Source: Vibrio rotiferianus CAIM 577 = LMG 21460
Lineage (GTDB): Bacteria; Pseudomonadota; Gammaproteobacteria; Enterobacterales; Vibrionaceae
Direction of reading: 5' to 3'
Length of the DNA stretch: 64,000 nucleotides
NCBI RefSeq assembly: GCF_002741985.1
Contig: NZ_APHW01000002.1
Span: forward strand, 124,001-188,000
Shown here: one piece after another, positions 53,170 through 62,598 of the stretch
Layout: each line of letters starts with the position of its first letter
Numbering within the stretch: position 1 is the stretch's first letter
Position numbers and translations under genes: made by a program
Notes under the pieces: generated by a model
What the model saw: the letters and a program-made list of their open reading frames with translations, nothing else
The model's database searches: none
Told to the model about the DNA's origin: nothing

Positions 53170-54582
53170 TTATAGAACGTGTACAGAAGCTGTGTTTGTT
53201 GTGCCTGAAGCTACTAGAGCGCCAGAAACCATAACAACGATGTCGCCTTTGTTACCTAGACCAGATTCTAGAGCAAGCTCTTTACCTGTTACGTAGAACG
53301 CATCAGTGCTTTGGATAGAATCAACAACTACTGGAGTAACACCTTTAGTTAGAACTAGCTGTGCAGCAGTCTTAGTGTTAGTTGTTAGTGCTAGGATGTT
53401 TGCAGTTGGGAAGTATTTACGTACTGAACGTGCAGACTTACCACCTTCCGTTGCAACAACGATAAGTGGAGCAGCTAGTTTCTCAGCTGTGTCTACTGCG
53501 CCTTTACATACTGCTTCAGTGATGCGTAGACGTGGGCTGTCTAGACGAGAACCTAGCTCAGCTTTTAGAGCTGAATCAGTACGGTTCGCGATTTGAGCCA
53601 TGATAGTTACCGCTTCAACTGGGTACTTACCTTTAGCAGTTTCACCAGAAAGCATTACTGCGTCAGTACCGTCCATTACTGCGTTAGCAACGTCGCCAGC
53701 TTCCGCACGAGTAGGACGTGGGTTGTTGATCATAGAATCAAGCATTTGAGTTGCAGTGATAACCATCTTACGTGCACGGTTACACTTCTCGATCATCATC
53801 TTCTGAGCGAAGATTACTTCTTCAGCTGGGATTTCAACACCTAGGTCACCACGAGCAACCATGATGCCGTCAGAAAGCTCTAGGATCTCGTCGAAGTTAT
53901 CAACACCTTCTTGGTTTTCGATCTTAGAGATGATGTGGATGTTCTCGCCGCCGTTTGCAGCAAGTACTTCACGGATTTCTTGAACGTCAGAAGCTTTACG
54001 GATGAAAGAAGCAGCTACGAAGTCAACGCCTTGCTCACAACCAAATTTAAGGTCGTTCTTATCTTTTTCAGATAGAGCAGGTAGGTTTACAGAAACGCCA
54101 GGAAGGTTAACACCTTTGTTTTCGCCTAGAGCACCGTTGTTAAGAACTTTACACTTAACTTCAGTTTCAGAAGTTGCAAGCACTTCCATTTCGATTAGAC
54201 CGTCGTCTACTAGGATAGTGTTACCAACGTTTAGGTCGTTAGCAAAACCAGCGTAAGTTACTGCAACTTTGTCTTTGTTACCTACAACTGAGATGTCAGT
54301 TGTGAAAGTGAATTCTTGACCAGCTACTAGATCAACGTCGTTGCCGTCTTCTAGTTTGATAGTACGGATTTCTGGACCTTTAGTGTCTAGAAGGATTGCA
54401 AGTTGCTTGCCTGTAGCTTCCATTACTTGGCGGAAGTTCGCGATACGAGTGCCGTGTTCTTCGTAGTCACCGTGAGAGAAGTTAAGGCGCATAACGTTCA
54501 TGCCAGCATTTACTAGTTCAGTTAGCTTCTCTACAGATTCAGTTTTAGGGCCAATCGTACATACGATTTTGGTCTTTTTCAT
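53170..54582 (-). CDS. pykF: Pyruvate kinase I
   Basis: Final ATP-forming step of glycolysis. The 470-residue protein (same as E. coli PykF) begins [16 protein letters not shown], and has the active-site block [16 protein letters not shown] and the C-terminal allosteric domain. The start at 54580-54582 has GGAGAG eight bases upstream; the frame open to 54660 is an artefact. Its promoter region holds a perfect 9 bp palindrome. Confidence 0.96.
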   Translation of the reverse strand: MKKTKIVCTIGPKTESVEKLTELVNAGMNVMRLNFSHGDYEEHGTRIANFRQVMEATGKQLAILLDTKGPEIRTIKLEDGNDVDLVAGQEFTFTTDISVVGNKDKVAVTYAGFANDLNVGNTILVDDGLIEMEVLATSETEVKCKVLNNGALGENKGVNLPGVSVNLPALSEKDKNDLKFGCEQGVDFVAASFIRKASDVQEIREVLAANGGENIHIISKIENQEGVDNFDEILELSDGIMVARGDLGVEIPAEEVIFAQKMMIEKCNRARKMVITATQMLDSMINNPRPTRAEAGDVANAVMDGTDAVMLSGETAKGKYPVEAVTIMAQIANRTDSALKAELGSRLDSPRLRITEAVCKGAVDTAEKLAAPLIVVATEGGKSARSVRKYFPTANILALTTNTKTAAQLVLTKGVTPVVVDSIQSTDAFYVTGKELALESGLGNKGDIVVMVSGALVASGTTNTASVHVL

Positions 54583-54730
54583 GGAAGATACTCTCCGGTA
54601 AGTATTGTTACAATTTGAAAGTCGGTTGTTTACTCTGAAGTTTAGGCGTTTTGACGACATTTAGAGCCTGCCATCTATCGATTTTTCGCCACATTATTGG
54701 AACTTCAGATTCTGAAAGTCTTTCACCAAG

Positions 54731-54751
54731 TTTAGTCATTTTATGACTAAA
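54731..54751. promoter_or_regulatory. Palindrome upstream of pykF
   Basis: Perfect inverted repeat TTTAGTCAT / ATGACTAAA with a TTT centre, about 150 bp before the pykF start; a further GTGACTAA half lies at 54778-54785. It looks like a dimeric regulator site, but I cannot name the factor. Confidence 0.5.
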
Positions 54752-54950
54752 AGATCGGCAATTTTGGTTACCTTTTTGTGACTAATCCCACTTTATATGC
54801 AGAAAGTTGCAAAAAAATAACCGTCAATTCTGTAATTTTTTTTCTTTTCGGTGGCGAATTCTACCACTGAATGAATCCAATATCACTGTTTAAGAATTGT
54901 CTTAGGACAAGGTTTTATCGAGAAATATTAATTTTTTGGATCGAAATAAA

Positions 54951-55029
54951 TGGACTTAAAAGTTTCGACTTGACTATAATAAATTTCAAATCGAAACTTA
55001 TAGTCAAAGAGAAAATGTCGAAACGAAAC
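54951..55029 (+). promoter_or_regulatory. Promoter and candidate operator of the DeoR-type gene
   Basis: TGGACT and TATAAT (54975-54980) with 18 bp spacing form a promoter. It is bracketed by AGTTTCGA and TCGAAACT, and TCGAAACGAAAC occurs right at the ORF start. Repeated CGAAA units are typical of DeoR/GlpR-family operators, so autorepression is likely. Confidence 0.6.
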
Positions 55030-55776
55030 ACTCAACTAAGAAGACATACTATTTCTAATCTAGTAAATGAGCTTGGGGAAGTCAGTGTTGATGAACTGGC
55101 GCAAAAATTCGAAACCTCAGAGGTCACGATAAGAAAGGATTTAGCATCTTTGGAGAAAAATGGACAACTATTGCGCCGTTATGGTGGTGCAATTGCGATT
55201 CCAACGGAAGTTATCCATGAAGAGATGAGTTCAAATGTTTCGGTTCGAAAGTTGAGCTTGGCAAAAGCGGCCGCATCACTGATCCGAGATCATAACCGTA
55301 TTGTGATCGATAGTGGCAGTACGACAGCGGCGTTGATCCAGCAATTAAATGAAAAACGTGGTTTGGTCGTGATGACAAACTCATTGCACGTCGCCAATGC
55401 ACTTAACGAATTAGAGAGTGAACCAACATTACTGATGACCGGTGGTACTTGGGATACGCACTCAGAATCCTTCCAAGGCAAAGTAGCCGAATCAGTATTA
55501 AGAGCTTATGACTTTGACCAGCTATTTATCGGTGCTGATGGTATCGATTTAGAGCGTGGAACCACAACCTTTAATGAATTGGTTGGTTTAAGCAAGGTGA
55601 TGGCAGAAGTCTCACGAGAAGTTATCGTCATGATTGAGTCTGAGAAAGTAGGGCGCAAGATCCCTAACTTAGAACTCGCTTGGGACCAAATTGATGTATT
55701 GGTTACCGACGCAGAGTTACAGGCAGAAGACAAAGTACAGATTGAACAACATGGCGTAAAAGTCATTTGCGCCTAA
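55015..55776 (+). CDS. DeoR-family transcriptional regulator next to glmS
   Basis: Protein of 253 residues with the DeoR helix-turn-helix (LGEVSVDELAQKFETSEVTIRKDLASLE, read as VSVDELAQKFETSEVTIRKD) and a C-terminal sugar-phosphate-sensing domain (DSGSTTAALIQQL, ADGIDLERGTTTFNELV). The start at 55015 (MSKRNTQ) is used because the upstream 48 codons run through the promoter. It precedes glmS by 114 bp on the same strand, so an amino-sugar phosphate is the likely effector and glmS a likely target; inferred from context. Confidence 0.9.
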   Translation: MSKRNTQLRRHTISNLVNELGEVSVDELAQKFETSEVTIRKDLASLEKNGQLLRRYGGAIAIPTEVIHEEMSSNVSVRKLSLAKAAASLIRDHNRIVIDSGSTTAALIQQLNEKRGLVVMTNSLHVANALNELESEPTLLMTGGTWDTHSESFQGKVAESVLRAYDFDQLFIGADGIDLERGTTTFNELVGLSKVMAEVSREVIVMIESEKVGRKIPNLELAWDQIDVLVTDAELQAEDKVQIEQHGVKVICA

Positions 55777-55890
55777 TCTAATAATGTAAACAGTTTCATA
55801 TTTCACTTCCCTCTGGATATAGGCCTTTGCTTGCTGCCTCTATTTGAAATCATGGTCAGGGAAGAACAAAACAATAACGGAGATAAACAC

Positions 55891-57723
55891 ATGTGTGGAA
55901 TCGTAGGTGCAGTGGCACAACGAGATGTAGCAGAAATTTTGGTGGAAGGCTTACGCCGCTTGGAATACCGCGGTTATGACTCAGCAGGTGTGGCTATTGT
56001 TGATGGTGAAACCAATTTAACGCGTATTCGTCGTCTTGGTAAAGTACAAGAACTTGCTGACGCAGTCGATGAAGCAAAAGTGATTGGTGGTACGGGTATC
56101 GCACACACTCGTTGGGCTACTCACGGCGAGCCATCAGAAGCAAACGCGCACCCACACATGTCAGGGGATATCGCAGTCGTTCATAACGGCATCATCGAAA
56201 ACCACGAAGAGTTGCGCGCTCTGCTTCAGTCTCGCGGTTACGTTTTCGAATCTCAAACGGATACCGAAGTTATCGCTCATATGGTTGAGTGGGAACTTCG
56301 CACTTCAGAAACGCTACTAGAAGCGGTACAGAAGACAGCAAAACAATTGGATGGTGCATATGGCACGGTAGCGCTGGATCGTAAAGACCCTTCACGCATC
56401 GTAGTAGCGCGCTCAGGCAGCCCAATCGTTATTGGTTTTGGTGTGGGTGAAAACTTCCTTGCCTCTGACCAACTTGCGCTGCTTAACGTGACACGTCGCT
56501 TCATGTATCTAGAAGAAGGTGATGTTGCAGAGATCACTCGTCGCGAAGTGACTGTATTTGACGCAGCTGGTGAGCGTGTAGAGCGTGAAATCACAGAATC
56601 AAATGCTGAACACGATGCGGGTGACAAAGGTCACTACCGTCACTTCATGCAGAAAGAAATTTACGAGCAACCAACAGCGCTGATCAACACAATGGAAGGT
56701 CGTATCACGGCAGATTCTGTTGTTACTGAGGCAATTGGTGTTAACGCGGCAGAAATCCTAAGCAAAGTTGAGCACGTACAGATTGTTGCATGTGGTACGT
56801 CTTACAACGCAGGTATGACAGCACGTTACTGGTTCGAAGATATTGCAGGTGTCAGCTGTGACGTAGAAATTGCGTCTGAATTCCGTTACCGCAAGTTTGT
56901 GACGCGTCCAAACAGCCTATTGATCACGCTTTCTCAGTCTGGTGAAACAGCCGATACGCTAGCAGCACTTCGTTTAGCAAAAGAGAAAGGTTACATGGCG
57001 GCAATGACCATCTGTAACGTCGCGGGTTCTTCTCTGGTTCGTGAATCTGACTTTGCATTCATGACCCGTGCAGGTGTGGAAATCGGTGTGGCATCAACTA
57101 AAGCGTTCACGACTCAGCTTTCTGCACTACTAATGCTAGTGACTGCCCTTGGTAAGCAACAAAACCGCATCAGCAAAGAGAAAGAAAAAGAGATCGTTGA
57201 AGCGCTTCATGCTCTTCCGAAGCAAATCAATGCTGCGCTGTCCTTTGAGAAAGAAATCGAAGCACTGGCAACCGATTTTGCCGATAAGCACCACACACTG
57301 TTCCTAGGTCGTGGTGAGTTCTACCCAATCGCGATGGAAGCATCTCTAAAGCTGAAAGAGATTTCTTATATTCACGCAGAAGCTTACGCAGCGGGTGAAC
57401 TGAAGCACGGTCCTCTAGCGTTGATCGATGCAGATATGCCAGTTGTAGTGGTTGCACCAAGCAACGATCTTCTAGAAAAACTGAAATCAAACGTTGAAGA
57501 AGTTCGTGCGCGTGGCGGTCTGCTTTACGTATTTGCTGATGCTGACGCAGGCTTTGAAGGCGATGAGACCATGAAGATCATTACTATGCCACACGTTAGT
57601 GAACTCACGGCTGCGATCTACTACACCATCCCAATGCAGCTGCTGTCTTACTACGTAGCATTGATCAAAGGTACGGACGTAGACCAACCTCGTAACCTAG
57701 CGAAAGCGGTAACCGTAGAATAA
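55891..57723 (+). CDS. glmS: Glucosamine-6-phosphate synthase
   Basis: Makes glucosamine 6-phosphate from fructose 6-phosphate and glutamine, the entry to peptidoglycan and LPS amino sugars. The 610-residue protein starts [12 protein letters not shown], so processing exposes the catalytic cysteine 1. It has the glutaminase domain ([12 protein letters not shown]) and two SIS domains ([28 protein letters not shown]), ending [10 protein letters not shown]. The start is 20 codons inside the open frame because cysteine must be N-terminal; GGAGA precedes it. Confidence 0.98.
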   Translation: MCGIVGAVAQRDVAEILVEGLRRLEYRGYDSAGVAIVDGETNLTRIRRLGKVQELADAVDEAKVIGGTGIAHTRWATHGEPSEANAHPHMSGDIAVVHNGIIENHEELRALLQSRGYVFESQTDTEVIAHMVEWELRTSETLLEAVQKTAKQLDGAYGTVALDRKDPSRIVVARSGSPIVIGFGVGENFLASDQLALLNVTRRFMYLEEGDVAEITRREVTVFDAAGERVEREITESNAEHDAGDKGHYRHFMQKEIYEQPTALINTMEGRITADSVVTEAIGVNAAEILSKVEHVQIVACGTSYNAGMTARYWFEDIAGVSCDVEIASEFRYRKFVTRPNSLLITLSQSGETADTLAALRLAKEKGYMAAMTICNVAGSSLVRESDFAFMTRAGVEIGVASTKAFTTQLSALLMLVTALGKQQNRISKEKEKEIVEALHALPKQINAALSFEKEIEALATDFADKHHTLFLGRGEFYPIAMEASLKLKEISYIHAEAYAAGELKHGPLALIDADMPVVVVAPSNDLLEKLKSNVEEVRARGGLLYVFADADAGFEGDETMKIITMPHVSELTAAIYYTIPMQLLSYYVALIKGTDVDQPRNLAKAVTVE

Positions 57724-57787
57724 GCAACGCGAGGTGTGATTAACATTACACTTGTTTATGTTGCGCAATGTAAGTAACGAAAACCTA

Positions 57788-57816
57788 AAGCGAAGTCATA
57801 TGACTTCGCTTTTTTA
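57788..57816 (+). terminator. glmS terminator
   Basis: AAGCGAAGTCA / TGACTTCGCTT stem with a TA centre and a T run. Confidence 0.92.
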
Positions 57817-57925
57817 TTGAGTTAAACAATGCGTTATCGGGTAATGCCGAAGGAAATCGATTGAGTGAATAACTTCTCTAGGTTTCGCTCTAACCTCTCC
57901 CTACCTTTGAACCTGATTATGATTT

Positions 57926-57941
57926 ATGACAAAAATGTCAT
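57926..57941. promoter_or_regulatory. CusR-like operator upstream of DUF3316/two-component operon
   Basis: ATGACAAAAATGTCAT agrees at all fixed positions but one with the published CusR/CopR-type box ATGACAANNTTGTCAT. It lies 78 bp before the DUF3316 start, which is followed by a CusR-like regulator gene. Confidence 0.65.
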
Positions 57942-58018
57942 CTTCGCGATAGGCTGGTGTCAGGTGTGTTGTTGAATAATGCAGTTATTGAAAACAAACA
58001 CACTCAAAGGTCATCCAC

Positions 58019-58396
58019 ATGAAAGTACTGAAAACTGTTCTCCTTGTAACAACAATGGCAATCACTAGCGCATCAGCCTTCGCTCAGCCTAACTTTACTG
58101 GCGGCAATTACGTAGACAGAGTCGAGATGAAAACTGTGTCCGTGGAACCAACGGCAACCTCTGACGCTGCATATCAATTCGCTTTGGCTGAGCTTCAGTC
58201 ATTGAAAAACTTGTCTGCTCGAGAGTTAAATAAAGAGTTAAATATCTTTAGCTTTGACATTGCCTCTGACAGCACACATCTTAAGGATGGTGGGTTTGTT
58301 ACCGTTCAAGAACGCATGAATGAACAGGGGCAATTGGAATATGTAGGCACGGTGAATGTTAAAGTGCACTACGCACAGCGCGACAGTAATCGATAA
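58019..58396 (+). CDS. DUF3316-type periplasmic protein
   Basis: Protein of 125 residues with a signal peptide ending SAFA (about 22), so it is exported. The mature part has no enzyme motif; it resembles the DUF3316 family seen in Vibrio. It stands just before a response regulator and kinase pair and behind a CusR-like operator, which suggests that it is an output or accessory of that system. Function unknown. Confidence 0.75.
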   Translation: MKVLKTVLLVTTMAITSASAFAQPNFTGGNYVDRVEMKTVSVEPTATSDAAYQFALAELQSLKNLSARELNKELNIFSFDIASDSTHLKDGGFVTVQERMNEQGQLEYVGTVNVKVHYAQRDSNR

Positions 58397-58490
58397 AAAC
58401 ATCGAATGAAAAGAGTATGATGCTATGTGTGTCGTGCTCTTTTTGCGATCACAAGCATTGCATACAACCCGTCAAGATAGAGGGCTGAAA

Positions 58491-59180
58491 TTGAAATTAT
58501 TGATTGTGGAAGATGAACTGAAGGCTGGTGAGTACCTGCAGAAAGGTCTGGTGGAATCGGGCTACGTTGTTGATTGGGTTCGTGATGGTGTTGATGGCCT
58601 ATATCACGCCACCAGTGAGCCTTATGACCTAATTCTTCTAGACATCATGCTACCTAAGCTCGACGGTTGGCAAGTACTCAATACTCTACGTAGCAGCGGT
58701 ATTCATACCCCAGTTATCATGCTCACGGCGAAAGAACAGATAGAAGATCGCGTGCGTGGTTTTGAGCTAGGGGCGAATGACTATGTCGTTAAACCCTATG
58801 CGTTTGCTGAGCTACTGGCGCGAGTTCAGAACGTATTCCGTCATCATACTTCCTCTCGAGTACAGACCTCTTCCCATACATTGCAAATCGCTGATTTAGA
58901 ATTGGATATGATGAGGCGTGTGGCAACACGAGGCGGGCAAAGCATTACTCTAACAGCAAAGGAATATGCGCTGCTTGAGTTGCTAATGCGTAAAGAAGGT
59001 CAGGTATTATCGCGAACCACCATTGCGTCATTGGTATGGGACATGAACTTTGATAGCGATACGAACGTGATTGATGTTGCTATCAAACGACTGCGCAATA
59101 AGGTCGATAAACCATTTGGAACACCTTTAATCCATACCATAAGAGGGATGGGATACAAACTGGAAGCGCCAGATGTTTAA
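58491..59180 (+). CDS. OmpR/CusR-family response regulator
   Basis: DNA-binding response regulator of 229 residues: receiver domain with phospho-acceptor aspartate 51 ([14 protein letters not shown]), the conserved lysine in [14 protein letters not shown], and a winged helix ([22 protein letters not shown]). The start is taken as TTG 58491, which has AGAGGG six bases upstream and gives the usual MKLLIVEDE beginning; the longer open frame is not conserved-looking. It overlaps the kinase gene by 8 bp. Closest by eye to CusR/CopR. Confidence 0.9.
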   Translation: MKLLIVEDELKAGEYLQKGLVESGYVVDWVRDGVDGLYHATSEPYDLILLDIMLPKLDGWQVLNTLRSSGIHTPVIMLTAKEQIEDRVRGFELGANDYVVKPYAFAELLARVQNVFRHHTSSRVQTSSHTLQIADLELDMMRRVATRGGQSITLTAKEYALLELLMRKEGQVLSRTTIASLVWDMNFDSDTNVIDVAIKRLRNKVDKPFGTPLIHTIRGMGYKLEAPDV

Positions 59181-60543
59181 GCGGCCTGCCAACCTATCCA
59201 TGCAAAACAAGCTCGTGCTGATGTTTGTCGGCACGACACTGCTGGTTTACCTTGTTTTAGCATTTATTCTTTATTACACCATCGAGCGCCATTTCTTTAC
59301 TCAGGATTACAACGAAACCATCAGCAAATACAACTCTATTGAGAAGACCATGCTGGTTTCTCGTGAATCAGCCTATTTGCTTATCGATAACAGTTCTGCC
59401 TATATGTGGGCATTCGAAGAGGGGGAACTTACTTATAAAAACTCGACACTCTCAATTCCTAAAGAACTTTCTCTCAAGCTGAGTTCTCCGCAAATATTGA
59501 ATCAAAATAATGCGATTGAGTGGCATGAAGACTCCCTAGATATTCGCGCGTTTGCCTTTGAAGCTAAAGGCGTCATCGTGGTGATTGGCGTTAGCATTAA
59601 CCACCATCTTCTGTTTCTTAATAAGCTAGGCTGGATCTTATTTTGGTCACTGGGCTTTGCATTTTTAGCCTCTGCTTTGTATAGCCGAACAATCGTGGGT
59701 CGAGGTTTGAAACCAATTCTTACTCTGAACAAACATATCCAACATATCAGCCCGGAACAGTTGGATATTCGTATCGTTCCCGAAACATTACCGATTGAAT
59801 TGCGAGAGTTGGCAATTAAGCACAATGCGATGTTGGATCGTTTACAAATGGGGTTTCATCGTTTGAGTGAGTTCTCATCCGATATCGCTCATGAGCTCAA
59901 AACGCCGCTGACCAACATAACGACTCAAAACCAAGTAATACTCGGTGCTGCCCGCACTCCAGAGGAGTATCAAGAAGCGATTGCTTCAACGTTGGAGGAG
60001 CTTGAACGGATAACCAAGACCATCAATGACTTGCTGTATATTGCCAAAGCGGAGAACAAGCTTATTCATCGACACAACGAGCGCTTCGCGGTGCATGAGC
60101 AGGTGGCTCATTTGATCGAGTATTTTGAAATACTCGCGGAAGATTCGGCGCTGTCCATTACCACTTCAGGTGAGGCAATGTTGTATATGGACCGAAACAT
60201 GTTTGAGCGCGCTATCAGTAACTTATTGTCCAACGCGATTCGCCATGCACATGATGAGACGACGATCTCAGTTGATGTTGAGCAAAATGATGAGTGTGTG
60301 ACCATCAAGGTCAGCAACGTTGGTGAGATGATTCCTAAGCAAAACTTGCCTTATCTATTTGACCGTTTCTATCGGGTCGACAAATCTCGCCACCATTCAG
60401 GCAGCGTGGGAGCAGGGCTGGGTTTGTCGATCACTCAATCAATCGTTCATGCTTATGATGGGCAAATCAGAGTGACTTCGGAGAATAACCAAACCCAGTT
60501 TTGTGTAGTCTTTCCGACAATTAAAGCGGATACAGTTGCCTAA
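59173..60543 (+). CDS. Sensor histidine kinase paired with the CusR-like regulator
   Basis: Membrane kinase of 456 residues. Two transmembrane helices (about 14-36 and 150-172) enclose a periplasmic sensor region. The cytoplasmic part has the phospho-acceptor histidine 240 in [13 protein letters not shown], the N box [11 protein letters not shown] box [11 protein letters not shown] and G box [13 protein letters not shown]-like linker lies between. It resembles CusS, but no clear metal-binding cluster is visible in the sensor, so the signal is open. Confidence 0.9.
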   Translation: MFKRPANLSMQNKLVLMFVGTTLLVYLVLAFILYYTIERHFFTQDYNETISKYNSIEKTMLVSRESAYLLIDNSSAYMWAFEEGELTYKNSTLSIPKELSLKLSSPQILNQNNAIEWHEDSLDIRAFAFEAKGVIVVIGVSINHHLLFLNKLGWILFWSLGFAFLASALYSRTIVGRGLKPILTLNKHIQHISPEQLDIRIVPETLPIELRELAIKHNAMLDRLQMGFHRLSEFSSDIAHELKTPLTNITTQNQVILGAARTPEEYQEAIASTLEELERITKTINDLLYIAKAENKLIHRHNERFAVHEQVAHLIEYFEILAEDSALSITTSGEAMLYMDRNMFERAISNLLSNAIRHAHDETTISVDVEQNDECVTIKVSNVGEMIPKQNLPYLFDRFYRVDKSRHHSGSVGAGLGLSITQSIVHAYDGQIRVTSENNQTQFCVVFPTIKADTVA

Positions 60544-60645
60544 CCAAATTGTTTAGAGTCACCTTTAGTCGTATGCGGATTTAGCTACTATTTTGCCTTC
60601 ACTCTTGATGATAGTTTTACTATTAAATTGGGCTAGATAGCGTTT

Positions 60646-60927
60646 TTATGCTTTATCGCCAGCAAACATAAGGATACTCAGCGAGTTCAGTGTTTCACCA
60701 AGGCTTTCCAAAGAGTTAAGTACTTGCTTGGTTGGTTCATTCTCAAGTAGTAAGCGACCGTCAAAGCCTTTACTTCCACAAGGCTCTTCTTCGCAAACTA
60801 CTGGAGCGTTTTCTTCAGAGCTTGGTTTTCCAACCATTTGCTCTTCAGAGGTAACATCGTTGGCGCCAGAGCAGAATGCTGAGATGAAGAATCCGCCGAA
60901 CATAACCAATAACTTTGTTTTTAACAT
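60646..60927 (-). CDS. Small exported protein, unknown function
   Basis: Protein of 93 residues with an N-terminal hydrophobic signal (LLVMFGGFFISAF). The segment SAFC does not fit a normal lipobox, so ordinary signal cleavage near CSGA|ND is more likely than lipidation. The mature protein is acidic and has a CEEEPC pair that could form a disulfide or bind metal. It lies opposite and beside the two-component operon. No family recognised. Confidence 0.6.
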   Translation of the reverse strand: MLKTKLLVMFGGFFISAFCSGANDVTSEEQMVGKPSSEENAPVVCEEEPCGSKGFDGRLLLENEPTKQVLNSLESLGETLNSLSILMFAGDKA

Positions 60928-61090
60928 GATGATAAACCCAACAATAAAACGCTGTTCGATTTTATGTTATTGTGATCATCATTTCGAGTGATATGACACA
61001 AATTTAGCTTTCGATCGCTAATTTTTTGCCATTAGCGAGTTATCTTATCTACATAATAAATCGTTTTGTTTAATGAAATCAGGAGGATGA

Positions 61091-61810
61091 ATGGAGCGCA
61101 TTTCTAATAAGGCGTCTATATGGTTAGGGCTATGCTTAATTATAGGTTTGGGGACTCTAGGTTATTTTATCCAGCAGACCGCAGTTAAATACAGAACATA
61201 TGAGCGAGTTGTTACTGTTAAAGGTCTATCTGAAAGAGAGTACCCAGCCGATACCGTAATTTGGCCAATCCAATTTACGGTAGCGAGTAATGATGTCGGT
61301 ACCATGTTTGATGAAATTGATAAACAAACTAAGTTGGTTGTTAGCTACTTAACGAGTAAAGGGCTGGATAAAGGAAACATTTCATTTTCTTCTCCAAACG
61401 TATTTGACAAGAAAGCACAACAGTATGGGAGTGAGCAAGAAGCGGAGTTCCGCTACATTGCCTCTCAAACAGTGACGGTGTTTAGCCATGAAGTAGAGCT
61501 TGTAAGAGGCGCAATAACTGAGATTGGACAGCTAGGTAAACAAGGGATTTTGCTAAATCAAGACCCATACTCAAATCGCATTGAGTATAGCTTTACTAAG
61601 CTGAATGATATCAAGCCAGATATGATTGAAGAAGCGACCAAGAACGCTCGTGAAGTGGCAGAGAAGTTTGCCAAAGATTCAGAGAGTTCACTAGGAAAAA
61701 TCAAACGTGCAACGCAAGGTCAGTTTTCTATCTATGACCGTGATAGCAATACGCCTTACATCAAGAAAGTACGTGTTGTTTCGACCGTTCAGTATTACCT
61801 CTCGGATTAG
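61091..61810 (+). CDS. SIMPL-domain (DUF541) membrane-anchored protein
   Basis: Protein of 239 residues with one N-terminal membrane helix (about 10-30) and a long exported SIMPL domain: RVVTVKGLSEREYPADTVIWPI at the start of the domain (read as VVTVKGLSEREYPADT), and a C-terminal VRVVSTVQYYL strand. SIMPL proteins are linked to stress and signalling, but the reaction is unknown. AGGAGG is 4 bp before the ATG. It ends in a terminator and stands alone. Confidence 0.82.
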   Translation: MERISNKASIWLGLCLIIGLGTLGYFIQQTAVKYRTYERVVTVKGLSEREYPADTVIWPIQFTVASNDVGTMFDEIDKQTKLVVSYLTSKGLDKGNISFSSPNVFDKKAQQYGSEQEAEFRYIASQTVTVFSHEVELVRGAITEIGQLGKQGILLNQDPYSNRIEYSFTKLNDIKPDMIEEATKNAREVAEKFAKDSESSLGKIKRATQGQFSIYDRDSNTPYIKKVRVVSTVQYYLSD

Positions 61811-61846
61811 GCCTTTCGCTCCTTTCCTAGTTTTATACACTTACAC

Positions 61847-61875
61847 AAAACCAGCGCTCATGTGCTGGTTTTTAT
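61847..61875 (+). terminator. SIMPL gene terminator
   Basis: AAAACCAGC / GCTGGTTTT stem with an eight-base loop and T tail. Confidence 0.85.
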
Positions 61876-62043
61876 ATTCAGTTAATTGCACTTTGACTAA
61901 TGGACTCTTGTGGCTTTGTGCAAGTGATTTTTTATAAAACTAAGTTCTTATTTGTTTGTCGATGAAGTTGATAAAAGTCAATTCAGCGAGTGAATTAGAG
62001 GCGTAATTTTGAGCGCACTAATTAGCTAGAAGGAATTACTACG

Positions 62044-62319
62044 ATGACATACAAATATTACCTCAGAGAGCTTGTTGGCTTAGCCATTGTTGTTTCTGTG
62101 GTGTTTGGAGTGTTGAGTGTTTTACTTGATTTATATGCGTTGATGGCATGGTGCGAACATCAAGACAGTATTGCTCATGTCTTTTTCCATGAATCATTCT
62201 ACTTTATCGCTTTTCTTATCCCACCTTACTTCTTATGGAAGTTCATCAATCGCCCTGATTTGGTTTCAGCAGCGCAGCAGTACCAAGCGAGTAGGCTTGA
62301 GTTAGAACGCTCATTATAA
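62044..62319 (+). CDS. Small hypothetical membrane protein
   Basis: Protein of 91 residues with two hydrophobic segments (about 11-35 and 52-66), so it is probably a two-helix inner-membrane protein. AAGGA lies upstream of the ATG. I do not recognise a family. It is followed by a perfect 14 bp hairpin next to the tRNA. Confidence 0.6.
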   Translation: MTYKYYLRELVGLAIVVSVVFGVLSVLLDLYALMAWCEHQDSIAHVFFHESFYFIAFLIPPYFLWKFINRPDLVSAAQQYQASRLELERSL

Positions 62320-62340
62320 AAGCGTTGTGGGCAGAAACGA

Positions 62341-62372
62341 GAAAGGCTCGTAGATTTCTCTACGAGCCTTTC
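62341..62372. repeat. Perfect 14 bp inverted repeat beside the tRNA
   Basis: GAAAGGCTCGTAGA and its exact complement around TTTC. No strong T run on either side. It follows the 3' end of the tRNA on the minus strand and the membrane protein on the plus strand, so it may end both transcripts. Confidence 0.65.
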
Positions 62373-62378
62373 AGAATA

Positions 62379-62454
62379 TGGTGGCCCCTCCCAGACTTGA
62401 ACTGGGGACCAATCGATTATGAGTCGACTGCTCTAACCACTGAGCTAAGGGGCC
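62379..62454 (-). tRNA. ileX: tRNA-Ile2 (CAT anticodon, lysidine-modified)
   Basis: 76 nt on the minus strand beginning GGCCCCTTAGCTCAG and ending GGGGCCACCA with CCA encoded. The anticodon is CAT (62419-62421) within GACTCATAATC. The acceptor stem GGCCCCT matches E. coli ileX rather than either methionine tRNA, so the anticodon C is expected to be changed to lysidine by TilS to read AUA. Like E. coli ileX it lies beside rpoD. Confidence 0.95.
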
Positions 62455-62552
62455 TTAATAGGTCAACGATTATAGGGGAAGCGTTGCAAGCTGTCTAGAC
62501 ACTAGGTAGGGCAATTGCGCTTAGTTTTTATTCACTTAGCTTCACGGATAAT

Positions 62553-62581
62553 AAAAAAGGTGACACTCGGTCACCTTTTTT
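62553..62581 (-). terminator. rpoD terminator
   Basis: AAAAAAGGTGAC-type stem with GTCACCTTTTTT and a five-base loop, directly after the rpoD stop. Confidence 0.92.
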
Positions 62582-62598
62582 GCTTTTAATCGTTGCGA

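Noticed and set aside
54871..55014. Longer N-terminus of the DeoR regulator
   Set aside because: It spans the promoter and candidate operator; the ATG at 55015 starts the conserved domain.
58425..58490. Longer N-terminus of the response regulator
   Set aside because: Receiver domains start at the MKLLIVEDE position, reached from TTG 58491 with AGAGGG upstream.
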